DNA of 64,000 nt from Caenorhabditis remanei (GCF_010183535.1 NC_071329.1:16196879-16260878), one strand, 5' to 3'. Numbered from the stretch's first letter, positions 1-10,708 are shown. Program-made: numbers and translations. Notes: generated by a model from the sequence alone, not told the origin.

Positions 1-1340
1 GGAATAAAATTAGGCTGCCAGTCTAATTTATTAAAACTTCCAAAGGGACAAAAATATAAAATTTGGCTCCCATTCTAATTTTCAGAATTTGAAAAGAAAT
101 AAAAATTGAAGACTAATGCCATGTTTAGGCTAGGGCCTCAACACTGAGCAAAAAAACGCACTCTTTTCTTAGCACTTTTCCTATCTCCATCTTTCTCCGT
201 CTTGTCAGCAACGTCTTCTTCTTTCTCCTCGTCGGTCACCTCTTCTTTTCTATCATCATCAATTTGTACCTCTTCATTTTCATCAATTCTCTCTTTCTCA
301 ACACCACCAACATCATGAACTTCCTCCGCAGTATGATTAATCTCTATATCAGCATGATTTTCGGAATGGGATTCGTCGATTGGAGTAGAAGTACGTTCAG
401 GTTCAAACTGAAAAGACGTACAGCATTGATTGACAAACATACAAAAAAGTTAGTCAAACCTCTCCGAAGCCATAATCAAATGATTCATTGGGTGGATATT
501 TTCCTGGTGTTGTTGGGATATTGAAAGATGTGTCAGACATGGTGGAATGTGGCTTTCTGTTCAAGTTCTGAAACGATAATGATTGCCACCTAATTTTCTG
601 TAGCGAGTCAAATAAATTATTCGAGGTTTCAAATAAAAAAATTTGAAAAGGAAAGATGTTTAAAATTTGGCTGCCAGTCTAATTTTCAAACCAATTCAAA
701 GTAGAAAAAAATCCGAACGAGAGAGCAAAATGAGACAACCTCTCGGTAGGCCAAGAAATGAAACTATGAGGCATTTGGGGAGATTTAGTAAAGCTATCGC
801 ATTGTCTTACTGTAGGGTCTTGCAACGAAAATGCGGACCCCGCGAATTCAAATTTCAATTTCACCCAAACTCAGAAAAAAAAAATAAAAGAAAAAAAACA
901 GACGAACAATTTCTAAAATTTGGCTGCCAGTCTAATTTTTGCAAATTTCGAAAAAAAAATGGCTGCCAGTCTAATTTTGCAAATTTTGAAAAGATAAAAA
1001 TGGCTGCCAGTCTAATTTTTGCAAAATTTGAAAAAGAAAAAAAATTTGAATACCAGTCTAATTTTCAAAATTTGAAAAAGATTTTCAAAACAATTCAAAG
1101 TAGAAAAAAATCCGAACGAGAGAGCAAAATGAGACAACCTCTCGGTAGGCCCAGAAATGAAATTATGAGGCATTTGGGGAGATTTAGTACGCATTTTCTT
1201 ACTGTTTAAGGAATAAAATATAAAATTTGGCTGCCAGTCTAATTTTGCAAATTTTTAAAAGGAAAAAAGTTTGGCTGACAGTCTAATTTTCAAAACCTTC
1301 CAGGCAAAAATTAGGCTGCCAGTCTAATTTTGTAAATTTT
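1..1340 (+). repeat. Interspersed array of an 18-bp motif, left arm of P1
   Basis: The motif GGCTGCCAGTCTAATTTT, usually followed by a variant of GCAAATTTTGAAAA, occurs about ten times at irregular spacing (near 11, 667, 922, 960, 1002, 1227, 1313, plus variants near 65, 1044 and 1271). Two larger blocks (about 690-800 and 1093-1190, beginning CAATTCAAAGTAGAAAAAA) are a direct repeat of each other within the array. The mirror lies at 3122-4462, and further copies occur at about 4430, 4903 and 4937, beyond the MITE, so the motif is older than the palindrome. No coding potential is apparent. Confidence 0.8.
162..540 (-). pseudogene. Mirror copy of exons 1-2 of the gene at 3922-5561
   Basis: Exon 1 (540-460) and exon 2 (407-162) of the gene starting at 3922 are reproduced exactly in inverted orientation, including the 52-bp intron. 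The remaining exons would lie to the left of the window or do not exist, because the right-hand gene's exon 3 begins only beyond the palindrome edge. The fragment ends in the 18-bp motif array. It is probably non-functional unless further exons exist upstream of the window. Confidence 0.75.
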
Positions 1341-1735
1341 GAAATGGAATATATAATTGACCACTGGTTGAATAACAAACAAGAGACTGGAAAATGTTTT
1401 ATTATAAACGACAATACAACAACTATAATGGAAGCAGCAGTTGGCTTGATGAAAAAATATAATGGAAAAATGGTGAATTGGAACGGTACAGAGTTCAGGT
1501 ATGCTACATTCTGTCAAAACATCCAATTGAAAGTATTATTTTCCAGTTCGAACTCCAATACCAACTACATATCAATTCCTTTGAATGATGACTTCGTTAT
1601 TGGAATTTATGTAGTTTCTCACAAGAGGTGGAATTCGACTCATCAAATTGTGATGAAGCCAATGCCGATTAATTCATTCATTCCAGCGGAAGGTTTCTCT
1701 GAAGCCAAAACACTTTTGGAAATTAAGGCGCCTAA
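1341..1735 (+). pseudogene. DUF3557-family C-terminal fragment (left arm)
   Basis: The translation closely matches the C-terminal third of the intact DUF3557 gene at 20089-21331: the IIDHWLNNKQET block, LMKKYNGKMVNWNGTEFR, then the block ending INSFIPAEGFS. The intron between GTEFR and the SNSNTNYISIP block is present with its GT and CCAG ends (about 1499-1545), but here it also reads open. The N-terminal two thirds are missing. The 3' end runs straight into the dispersed repeat at about 1735, replacing the normal stop. It was evidently a piece of genomic DUF3557 locus, intron included, carried into the repeat block. Confidence 0.8.
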
Positions 1736-2230
1736 CAAGGGAAGTCTTTGGAGACGCCACTTTCAAACGACCTATAAATTTGGACATAGGTACATTCGAC
1801 TACGCATATTCCATTTCTGCAGGCAAAATCTGCTAAATGTCTCTGCGAGCCGAGTTATGAGCTCTCAAACTTTTCATATGGTTAAGGATTTTCACATGGA
1901 ACTCCAAATCGGCGAATAGTGAACGCAAACGGGTTCACATTTCTTCGACTCACGAGTGGTTCAGTGGTAGTGGGTCGGTGTAGGGGGAAGTAAGGCCATG
2001 GTTCGGCCCCGACACTCTTTTTCCTTTTTTTGCTTCTTTATTTTATCGTTCTCTCACTTCATAAATAACTGCAGTGAACTTTGTGAGGATTTTTCTAATA
2101 ATATGGAAACTATTACCCATCCGCGGGTGGCTGACCACTCGCGCAAAGTTCGGCCCGGGGACTAGGTGTGGGTCTCGCCGCGCGGAACGTGTCGATTTAC
2201 GACGGCTCTCCACAGTACTTTTCATAATAA
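1735..2230 (+). repeat. Dispersed repeat RA with tRNA-type promoter (left P1 copy)
   Basis: This composite is shared with P2 (10709-11124) and, in pieces, with 8848-9000 and 19106-19208. It contains an A box fit TGGTTCAGTGG (1957-1967), a B box-like GTTCGGCCC (2001-2009, one mismatch to GWTCRANNC) and a T run (2018-2022), spaced as in a tRNA gene. The GC-rich tail (about 2115-2215) ends at CAGTACTTTTCAT next to the palindrome centre. A tRNA-derived SINE or a MITE that captured a tRNA-like promoter are both possible. No full cloverleaf could be drawn. Confidence 0.6.
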
Positions 2231-2231
2231 T

Positions 2232-2727
2232 TAATTATGAAAAGTACTGTGGAGAGCCGTCGTAAATCGACACGTTCCGCGCGGCGAGACCCACACCTAG
2301 TCCCCGGGCCGAACTTTGCGCGAGTGGTCAGCCACCCGCGGATGGGTAATAGTTTCCATATTATTAGAAAAATCCTCACAAAGTTCACTGCAGTTATTTA
2401 TGAAGTGAGAGAACGATAAAATAAAGAAGCAAAAAAAGGAAAAAGAGTGTCGGGGCCGAACCATGGCCTTACTTCCCCCTACACCGACCCACTACCACTG
2501 AACCACTCGTGAGTCGAAGAAATGTGAACCCGTTTGCGTTCACTATTCGCCGATTTGGAGTTCCATGTGAAAATCCTTAACCATATGAAAAGTTTGAGAG
2601 CTCATAACTCGGCTCGCAGAGACATTTAGCAGATTTTGCCTGCAGAAATGGAATATGCGTAGTCGAATGTACCTATGTCCAAATTTATAGGTCGTTTGAA
2701 AGTGGCGTCTCCAAAGACTTCCCTTGT
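2232..2727 (-). repeat. Dispersed repeat RA (right P1 copy)
   Basis: Mirror of 1735-2230 on the minus strand, with the same A box, B box and T run. Together with the left copy it forms the inner 1 kb of the palindrome. Confidence 0.6.
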
Positions 2728-3121
2728 TAGGCGCCTTAATTTCCAAAAGTGTTTTGGCTTCAGAGAAACCTTCCGCTGGAATGAATGAATTAATCGGCAT
2801 TGGCTTCATCACAATTTGATGAGTCGAATTCCACCTCTTGTGAGAAACTACATAAATTCCAATAACGAAGTCATCATTCAAAGGAATTGATATGTAGTTG
2901 GTATTGGAGTTCGAACTGGAAAATAATACTTTCAATTGGATGTTTTGACAGAATGTAGCATACCTGAACTCTGTACCGTTCCAATTCACCATTTTTCCAT
3001 TATATTTTTTCATCAAGCCAACTGCTGCTTCCATTATAGTTGTTGTATTGTCGTTTATAATAAAACATTTTCCAGTCTCTTGTTTGTTATTCAACCAGTG
3101 GTCAATTATATATTCCATTTC
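2727..3121 (-). pseudogene. DUF3557-family C-terminal fragment (right arm)
   Basis: Mirror of the fragment at 1341-1735 with the same reading frame and the same fusion into repeat RA. It lacks the N-terminal DUF3557 region and a normal 3' end, so it is non-functional as a DUF3557 protein. Confidence 0.8.
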
Positions 3122-4462
3122 AAAATTTACAAAATTAGACTGGCAGCCTAATTTTTGCCTGGAAGGTTTTGAAAATTAGACTGTCAGCCAAACTTTTTTC
3201 CTTTTAAAAATTTGCAAAATTAGACTGGCAGCCAAATTTTATATTTTATTCCTTAAACAGTAAGAAAATGCGTACTAAATCTCCCCAAATGCCTCATAAT
3301 TTCATTTCTGGGCCTACCGAGAGGTTGTCTCATTTTGCTCTCTCGTTCGGATTTTTTTCTACTTTGAATTGTTTTGAAAATCTTTTTCAAATTTTGAAAA
3401 TTAGACTGGTATTCAAATTTTTTTTCTTTTTCAAATTTTGCAAAAATTAGACTGGCAGCCATTTTTATCTTTTCAAAATTTGCAAAATTAGACTGGCAGC
3501 CATTTTTTTTTCGAAATTTGCAAAAATTAGACTGGCAGCCAAATTTTAGAAATTGTTCGTCTGTTTTTTTTCTTTTATTTTTTTTTTCTGAGTTTGGGTG
3601 AAATTGAAATTTGAATTCGCGGGGTCCGCATTTTCGTTGCAAGACCCTACAGTAAGACAATGCGATAGCTTTACTAAATCTCCCCAAATGCCTCATAGTT
3701 TCATTTCTTGGCCTACCGAGAGGTTGTCTCATTTTGCTCTCTCGTTCGGATTTTTTTCTACTTTGAATTGGTTTGAAAATTAGACTGGCAGCCAAATTTT
3801 AAACATCTTTCCTTTTCAAATTTTTTTATTTGAAACCTCGAATAATTTATTTGACTCGCTACAGAAAATTAGGTGGCAATCATTATCGTTTCAGAACTTG
3901 AACAGAAAGCCACATTCCACCATGTCTGACACATCTTTCAATATCCCAACAACACCAGGAAAATATCCACCCAATGAATCATTTGATTATGGCTTCGGAG
4001 AGGTTTGACTAACTTTTTTGTATGTTTGTCAATCAATGCTGTACGTCTTTTCAGTTTGAACCTGAACGTACTTCTACTCCAATCGACGAATCCCATTCCG
4101 AAAATCATGCTGATATAGAGATTAATCATACTGCGGAGGAAGTTCATGATGTTGGTGGTGTTGAGAAAGAGAGAATTGATGAAAATGAAGAGGTACAAAT
4201 TGATGATGATAGAAAAGAAGAGGTGACCGACGAGGAGAAAGAAGAAGACGTTGCTGACAAGACGGAGAAAGATGGAGATAGGAAAAGTGCTAAGAAAAGA
4301 GTGCGTTTTTTTGCTCAGTGTTGAGGCCCTAGCCTAAACATGGCATTAGTCTTCAATTTTTATTTCTTTTCAAATTCTGAAAATTAGAATGGGAGCCAAA
4401 TTTTATATTTTTGTCCCTTTGGAAGTTTTAATAAATTAGACTGGCAGCCTAATTTTATTCCT
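3122..4462 (-). repeat. Interspersed 18-bp motif array, right arm of P1
   Basis: Mirror of 1-1340. Here the array overlaps the 5' part of the gene at 3922-5561: part of it lies upstream of that gene's start and part inside its third intron. Confidence 0.8.
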
Positions 4463-5561
4463 TTTCAAAATTTAATAAATTATTATCGGAATAAAAAAGT
4501 TCCGACATTTTTTACCGACGCGCAAGGTTCGCGCCACTGATCTCCGGGAACGCCCACTCATCATAAACATTTCTTCTGCAAGATCAGGGCACGGTTTCAT
4601 TGATTTCGCGGGTTAAGTTTTGTTCAAAAATACAAATTTAAAAATAAAATTTGACCTATTTCCTTTAAAATTTGATATTTTTTCTGCAAACTTCATGGTG
4701 GAAATGATATTTTAAAGGAAATAGGTCAAATTTTATTTTAAAAGTGGTATTTTTAAACAAAACTTCACCCGCGAAATCAATGAAACCGTGCCCTGATCTT
4801 GCAGAAGAAATGTTTATGATGAGTGGGCGTTCCCGGAGATCAGTGGCGCGAACCTTGCGCGTCGGTAAAAAATGTCGGAACTTTTTTATTCCGATAATAG
4901 ACTGGCAGCCATTTTTTTTCCTTTTAAAATTTACGAAATTAGACTGGCAGCCAAATTTTATATTTTATTCCTTAAGCAATTATAATTTTATAGCGGGGTG
5001 AAAATGACAGGGGAGCAGTTGTCAAGAGATCGAAAACAATCGCTGAGGCTCTCGATGCTGTTGAAAAGCAGAAGGAAGCTGAATCAGAAGAGTTCCTACA
5101 ACTCTTAGATTTTGGAGAACAAGCAGAAGCAGAAACAGTTAACAGGAAAATTTCTCTTCATCATTTTCTTAAAATGGAACTGCAAGGCCAACTGCTCAGA
5201 CAGGTGTCACAACAGAAGATTACCGATATGGCTTCGAAGATTTACTCATCGATTGGTGGTGTGAAGGCGTTGTTCGACATTGATCTTATCAATTCGAGAC
5301 CGTAAGTATATCTTGAATATAAACAGAAAAGTAAACTTTAAATGTTACAGACATGTGCTGGTCAGTGCTGACGGTGATGACGAACATCCAGTACAAGGCG
5401 TGAAAAGCGATGGCAATCATCGCGCCATCGCCGTTCTCACTTGCAGTGAGCATTTACTGAAACAAGCCGATATCGATGTCGACAATGTGTTCGTCAAGAT
5501 AAATCCGTCCAACTTCGCGAATTTGTTCCAATTGAGTCGCAGCCTAAAACCGGATGGCTAA
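3922..5561 (+). CDS. Four-exon acidic nuclear-type protein, family not recognised
   Basis: Spliced model: 3922-4002, 4055-4300, 4994-5301, 5351-5561. All junctions have GT...AG ends and compatible phases (0, 0, 2), giving 281 aa. The first about 110 residues are low-complexity and acidic (runs of E, D and K), ending in a basic cluster KSAKKRRGE that could be a nuclear localisation signal. Residues about 125-215 look helical and partly coiled (AEALDAVEKQKEAESEEF), and the C-terminus is a compact unrecognised region with HVLVSADGDDEHP. Intron 3 contains the palindrome edge and a 415-bp MITE (4483-4897), yet the frame is preserved, which argues for a living gene. Exons 1-2 also exist inverted at 162-540. 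No function is claimed. Confidence 0.65.
4483..4897. mobile_element. TA-flanked palindromic MITE
   Basis: The ends TTATCGGAATAAAAAAGTTC and its inverse at 4897 form long inverted repeats that pair through most of the element (about 4483-4640 with 4740-4897) around a short AT-rich centre. TA occurs on both sides (4481-4482, 4898-4899), which suggests a Tc1/mariner-type TA target duplication. There is no transposase, so it is non-autonomous. It sits in the third intron of the flanking gene and splits the 18-bp motif array there. Confidence 0.8.
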
Positions 5562-6396
5562 ACACACAGTGACGGCGTGTGGAATTCATCGAAAACTAAT
5601 TTAAGCAAAATTGATTCGGGAACTCGGCGCGTAATTATGAGCCTGTACTTTGACGAAGTTTCAAGATCGCAAGGCGCGTTTAGTCTCAACGACAATGTGG
5701 TGGTATTGGAATCTTCCAATGCCTTATTCGTGACTCAAATTGTATGGCACGGTGTTCCAAACAGCGAATCCAGTTCAGCCTATTGGTTACTGACGCGTTT
5801 TACGTGCAGCCCGCGAAGCTTCCCGCGTCAATAATTATTGTGATCTCTAAAAATTTTCTGATCTAAAATTCACGTGGGAACGCTTTTTTGACACATGAAG
5901 CACGTTTTGAGCTTTTTTGGCTTAAAAAAAGCTTTTAACGAAAATCCAAAACGACCATCTGATAGGAAATGTTGTTTGCTTCATTTCAAGCTATCATTTG
6001 TTAATTTTGGTTGTCTGGAAATGCCGCTACGGCTCAGAATGTAGTTTTCAGGAAAGACGGTGTTTTCGGAGCAAAAGTATAACAATTCCTGGATTTTCTG
6101 TGCTGAGCAATCAAATATCATCAAGTTGCACAATAAAAAACAGGTCTCGGTCCGCAGATTCGCGATTTTTTATATGAAAACACCGATTTTTGTTCAAACC
6201 ATAAAAAGAGCCGCATAAAATCATCGGGACGACAGAAATTTTTCAAATTGTGCTCAAATAATAGGTATTGAGCCAATCTATCAGACTGTCGTTGCAGAAA
6301 TTGAGAAAAATTTGAAACAAAAGCACAAGAGCCGAAAAACAGCATTTTCAGTGCAAAAAATAATTTTCCATTTTTGTAATTTGCAAATGCGCTCTA
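5562..6396. other. Intergenic, no supported gene
   Basis: A weak open frame at 5577-5834 has no recognised domain, start context or paralogue. The rest is AT-rich without evident repeats. It could hold 5' exons of the gene at 6397, but I see no convincing spliced extension. Confidence 0.5.
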
Positions 6397-7038
6397 ATGA
6401 GAAAAATCGTGAAAAATTCCATTTCGCTGTTTGGAATACCGTGTATGGATCTGATTCGAAGAAGTCCCTCCAAACGGAACGCTTATTATCGAAAACTCGT
6501 TGAACTGGGCCTTGCTCCGACAGCATCATCTTCCGAGGCACACATCAAAGAAGCGTACCAGATCGCAGTGATGAAATCGCTCACCAGAAAAGTGTATCTC
6601 TATCACGTGTCGAAAGGATTCAATTTTTGGACTGCTGATAAATCCACTGAAATTATCGTCAGGTCCTTCATCAACAACGACAAAACGACATCAGAACAGC
6701 TTCATATGTGTGTTCAGAAAAAATACAGCGGTCCTCGAGTTAGACAAGTTCTTCAAAGCATTATCGCCTCTTCCAAGCATCAAGAAGAAAAGGTGGACCA
6801 AGTTGGCGAAACTGAAAATGATTCTGCGAATGTTGCTGTACCTTTTCCATTATCTTCAATGGTTACGGTTGTAGGAACTGTTTCCGAAGTAAAAAATGAC
6901 AGCTGTATAGTTTCTATTGCGAAGGTAAGTGCAAATTAAACTGCCAGCCAAAAACTGAAAACATATCCTTTGTTTCAGGTTCCTGAAAGTGTTGATCTGG
7001 TCAAAACGTGGAATCACTGTTTTAGTGTTGGATATTAA
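6397..7038 (+). CDS. Two-exon protein of unknown family
   Basis: Exons 6397-6924 and 6979-7038 join in phase 0 across a 54-bp GTAAGT...TTTCAG intron, giving 195 aa. The first ATG is used, but Met17 (6445) has an equally plausible context, and upstream exons are not excluded. The protein is basic and helical at its N-terminus (residues about 15-130, including KYSGPRVRQVLQSII). It then has an acidic linker and a C-terminal stretch, MVTVVGTVSEVKNDSCIVSI, whose strand pattern is reminiscent of the first strands of an OB fold. That last point is inference from pattern only. Confidence 0.5.
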
Positions 7039-7080
7039 TTGAGATGTTCTCAACTTTGATCGAAAATAGGCAAAGTACAC

Positions 7081-7706
7081 TCATATCGGAACGGTGAAGA
7101 AATTTTCCTTTTCAAAATTTACATTCGGAAATCTCAATCTGAGCTCTTTCAACGGAAAACTTGAAGAATCAACCGGAGGTAGGAAGTACTCCGGGTTGAT
7201 ATAACCACTATCCATCTTCTGAATCCGTACTTTGAAATCTGATGGAAGACGAAGAATCGTTGAGTGACCCAGTTCAAACATCAGTTGATCTACTCCAATG
7301 TTTTTCCTTCTTCCCATCAATCCTTGAATCACTTTCCTGATTACCAAACAGTATTTTATTTCATATGTATCGTTTTCCTGTACACGTCTCTCTACAAAAG
7401 TGTTTACTCCGTTTGAAAACTGAATTATTGGATGTCCTCGGTTAAAAACAGGACTACCTGGTCCTATCAAAATATCTCCATCGCTTAATTCAACATCGGG
7501 ATGATTTGTTGTTTCCTCTTCTCTTTCATCAATTTCATACTTCATTTTGTTCAACTTCACAGCGTTTAGTAGAAAGGTTAGATTGTGCAAGTATAGTGGT
7601 ACACATAAGTTTATTACTTGATAGGAATTTGTGTTAACTACCTTTTGTTAGCTTCCAAAAACTCCAGAACACATTTGAGTCCATGATAGGACAATTCGAC
7701 CGGCAT
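7081..7706 (-). pseudogene. Decayed DUF3557-family gene
   Basis: Exon 1 (7706-7642, 65 nt) encodes the family N-terminus MPVELSYHGLKCVLEFLEAN and has the same length as exon 1 of both intact paralogues. The start of exon 2 is deleted: sequence resumes at about 7595 with the PLYLHNLTFLL block, so the block equivalent to IHVSSRCP is missing. Exon 2 then matches the paralogues through LPSDFKVRIQKMDSGYINPE and PPVDSSSFPLKEL, and stops at 7081 with an unrelated tail. The C-terminal third is absent. The 5' deletion and the 3' truncation both indicate a pseudogene. Confidence 0.82.
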
Positions 7707-8040
7707 AGTGTGAGATAATACATATAAGTGAATGCGGGTGGGTAGATTGAGTAGCCAGATGATTGATGCTCTCTAGATACGAGTGAATACAAATGAATTA
7801 GGTTGGATAATTCGGCTGACGTTGAGTAGAGATTCTTCTGTTAATCTAGGTCATCTGTTGAGAAAAGACGTGCTAAACGGCGTGCTTGCCTCCACTATTT
7901 GGATAGTAAATGCGGGTGGGTAGATTGTGTAGTCGGATGGTTGACGTGGAATAGATTCTGGTGATATCCTTCTGTTAATCTAGGTCATCTGTTGACAAGT
8001 GAGGTGTTAAACGGTGTCTGTTGTCAACTATTTCCCTAAA
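7707..8040 (-). promoter_or_regulatory. Duplicated DUF3557 upstream segment
   Basis: Two tandem copies (about 7730-7900 and 7907-8030) of a block containing GCGGGTGGGTAGATTG, TCTAGGTCATCTGTTGA and CTAAACGG. The same block precedes the DUF3557 genes at 20089 (19895-20070) and 32844 (32865-33000), each time 20-150 bp from the ATG. Such conservation beside three paralogues suggests either a duplicated promoter or a repeat that travelled with the gene. Confidence 0.6.
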
Positions 8041-8426
8041 GACAAATTTGTCGACAACTGAAAGGCTGAATGATGAGCCCCACGTGGTTTTCCCCGCAAA
8101 ACTAGGCTCATCATCGCCTTACTAATCTCTTATTTCAATATGGTTCCAATCTGTTCACTAATTCACTTTATTTATCTCTTTTCAATCACCTGTTATCAGG
8201 AATATTCAATTAATTATAATTTGAATTACCGCTCTAAACCCGTTGTGTCAGTAAACGCGCTCCACTCAGCCGCGAGCGGTCGCGTAGCGGCCGCCGCGCC
8301 TCCTCATTGCTCAGTCTAAATTGACGAGAGTTGTTGCCTCTTCCGGTCGTCCGGTAACGTGACGAGTGTGAAAGTCTTGGCAAAATAGTTCCTATCATTT
8401 TTCCGGACTATTTTAGCCCAGTTTAA
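8041..8426. other. Spacer left of P2, no gene seen
   Basis: Contains an AT-rich part and a GC-rich stretch (about 8240-8360, with GCGAGCGGTCGCGTAGCGGC). I find no coding frame with splice support. Confidence 0.5.
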
Positions 8427-8589
8427 AGGGGAAATTTCAGCATAAATCGACGTTTTAGTTTTAACCTAAAGATAAATTTTAAAGTTTTAGCGAAAAACTG
8501 CTGGAAAACGCACAGAAAACCCGAAAAAACGAAGAAAAATCGGAAGAAAATAATTATTTTTGAGTTTAATCAATATTCAATTTGACTGC

Positions 8590-8850
8590 CAACAATGATA
8601 CTCAGTCATTGGGGGGCCTATATCAAAATGATGCTCACATTACAATATATACCCCCACATCTGATTGAAATTTGGGGGTTATATTGTAATGTGTGGGGGT
8701 CTATAATAGAATGTTCATAATATAGTCCCAACATTCCAATAAACACCCCCATCCAAATGACTAAATCACGCATTGTGGGGGTGTATTCCAACGTTTACCC
8801 AGGGGGGTGTATAACCTAATCTTACGGGGGTCTATAATAGAATGTACCCA
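8590..8850. repeat. G/C-run motif cluster (left P2 arm)
   Basis: Contains repeated short motifs of the form NATTNYANTATANACCCCC and its complement: GGGGGTCTATAATAGAATG twice, GGGGGTGTATTCCAAC, CATTCCAATAAACACCCCC and CATTACAATATATACCCCC. Copies alternate in orientation at about 20-50-bp spacing. The mirror is at 18212-18472, and a separate, more diverged cluster lies at 18650-19100. Confidence 0.65.
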
Positions 8851-9000
8851 AAATCTGCTAAATGACTCTGTGAGCCGAGTTATGAGCTCTCAAACTTTTC
8901 ATATGGTTAAGGTTTTTCACACGGGGCTCCAAATCGGCGAATAGTGAACGCAAACGTGTTCACTTTTTTTCAACGTACGAGTGGTTCAGTGGTCACAGGT
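8848..9000 (+). repeat. Repeat RA fragment (left P2 arm)
   Basis: About 85-90% similar by eye to 1828-1970 of P1: the block AGCCGAGTTATGAGCTCTCA through GTGGTTCAGTGG is present, then it diverges before the B box. This is an older, incomplete copy of the same family. Confidence 0.65.
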
Positions 9001-9563
9001 GAATCGCGACTCATGAATAATACATTGCTGACATGTAATAAACGAATAAAAGACAAGTGGCGAAAGAAATAGGCGAATAATTGATGTGCTCGCGAAACTG
9101 TATCTACAGACGTATAATTGACGTATAAATGGCAAGTCGCGAAAAGGTGTCACTCAGTTATTTTTTGAGACTTTTTTCGAGCTTTATATTGGTTTTTGTT
9201 TCTGTCTTTGAGTTTTTTTGTGGTTTTTCGTGGTTTTTTCTGCAATTCAGCTATTAAAGGAGTATCATGTTATATTAATTCGGATACTTATACTATTTTC
9301 ATCCAAGCTAACGGAGCTCTTCTTCATAATTAAGCATTTCATAGTCGTCTCATGTAGTTGTTGATAAAAGACCCAATAAATTCAAACATTTGCACAAATG
9401 GCTCTTGAAACAAGAATATTTTTCCAGAAAATCAACGTCTTCCCGTCACCTCGCGTCATATTGTCAACTTTTCTTCATTGTATCTCTAACTTCCTCTCTC
9501 GCTTATTGCTTCCAGAAAAATTGTGTAAAATCTAATTATTTTTAGCTTCCAAAACTTATCGGC

Positions 9564-10705
9564 ATGCTTCGAACCCCAAAAACATCGTACGCACCTGCTC
9601 CATATAGAGTGCCACTAAACCGACGTGTCATCCACTCTCCCGGTCGGAACGATGCCACCAGTTCCAGTTCCAGATTCAATCAATCCAGACAAGACGATCT
9701 ATACATCAATGACAATAGCTCCTTCAGTCAAATGGTAGATCATAGAGATTCAGAAGCCGTTGTCACTTCTCCATCACCTCGTGCACCATCCAAACGCCTT
9801 CGAGCCACTGTCGACGGCCGATGGAGTCCATTCGGGTTCGCAGCGACGGAACTATACAACTACGAAAATGGGATTCCACTGGATAGAGCAACTTGTGATG
9901 TAAATTTGAAATATGTGGCACGACAAACAGAAAACTTTCAGAGAAACCTTCAGAAACTGGTCAAAAATACACGTGAAGTCGACTACTACGAGTTCTTACG
10001 TTCTGCACAAGAATGTCGGTTGGCAGGAAATCATATATTGGAAAATGTTTGCCTTCAAATGGCTTTTTCTGCTGGAATGGTACACTTTTCTTTAAAAGTT
10101 TTTCGTGAATTTTTAAATTACAGAGCAATATTCAAAACAAAAAAGTCGCAAAAGTGGTCGAAAAGCCAACAAATCTGACTGAAAAGGCACAAAAAGCATT
10201 TTCTTTGGATCGAGCTAACGAAGTTCACGATACGGTTCTTCATCTTCCCAATAACAACTATTTCCGTCTTTCTGCGATTTTCCATGCCAATGATGTAGGA
10301 GATTGGAGTGGTACGAACCTCAGAAAATCTCTGAGAGCGTTCGCCCGCTACCTTTTCGACAAGGTTGATATTACACCAAAAAGTTCTTCTTTAAAGCACT
10401 ATTATTCAGATAGCCGCTGACGATACCGAGATGCCCTGCTACGCTTCTTCGAAAAATGCGGAAATTTACGTCCCAGTCTCGGAAGATTTTCTAAATTCTA
10501 TTGCTGGTACATTTTTAGACTAACACATATATCGGAACATTTCTAAAAATTCAGATTACGCCATCGCTGGATTCGGTCTCGATCACTCCAGCGACAACAA
10601 AGCAGAATTTTTCGCAACTATTAAGGATGTTCTTTCGTGCAAGCTGTCAGTTTTCCTATTCTAAAACTCTATCCGCCTAATTTTTTGCAGAAATCGCGTA
10701 CGAAA
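9564..10705 (+). pseudogene. 3'-truncated multi-exon gene of unknown family (left P2 copy)
   Basis: Exons 9564-10079, 10124-10363, 10410-10506 and 10555-10645 join through 44-48-bp introns with compatible phases. A fifth exon starting about 10691 runs into repeat RA at about 10709. About 315 residues are readable: a Ser/Arg/Pro-rich N-terminus (residues 1-95), then a helical region with QTENFQRNLQKLVKNTREVD, and a C-terminal region with LRAFARYLFDK and VPVSEDFLNSIADYAIAG. I do not recognise the family. The repeat at the 3' end replaces the normal terminus, so the gene is probably broken, although the exons upstream of the repeat have no stop or frameshift. Confidence 0.6.
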
Positions 10706-10708
10706 GGA

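Larger units (their letters stand above)
1..4462. repeat. Palindrome P1, 4.46 kb, arms about 2.2 kb
   Basis: Every feature at position x recurs on the opposite strand at 4462-x, centred near 2231. The arms meet with only a few asymmetric bases inside an AT-rich centre (around 2226-2236). The left arm reaches the window start, so the palindrome may continue outside. Each arm holds, from outside in: the 18-bp motif array with exons 1-2 of the gene at 3922, a DUF3557 fragment, and the pol III-promoter-like repeat. Compared reading frames are the same length and sequence in both arms. Real fold-back duplication and assembly or library fold-back cannot be told apart here. Confidence 0.93.

Noticed and set aside
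667..1209. Open frame of 180 codons rich in K, F and S
   Set aside because: It is produced by the interspersed motif array. It has no splice signals, domain or paralogue, and its mirror exists only because of the palindrome.
1..1340. Repeat-spacer pattern resembling a CRISPR array
   Set aside because: Spacing is irregular, repeats vary, and the genes around it are spliced eukaryotic genes.
5577..5834. 85-codon open frame after the four-exon gene
   Set aside because: No domain, no start or splice context, and no second copy in the window.
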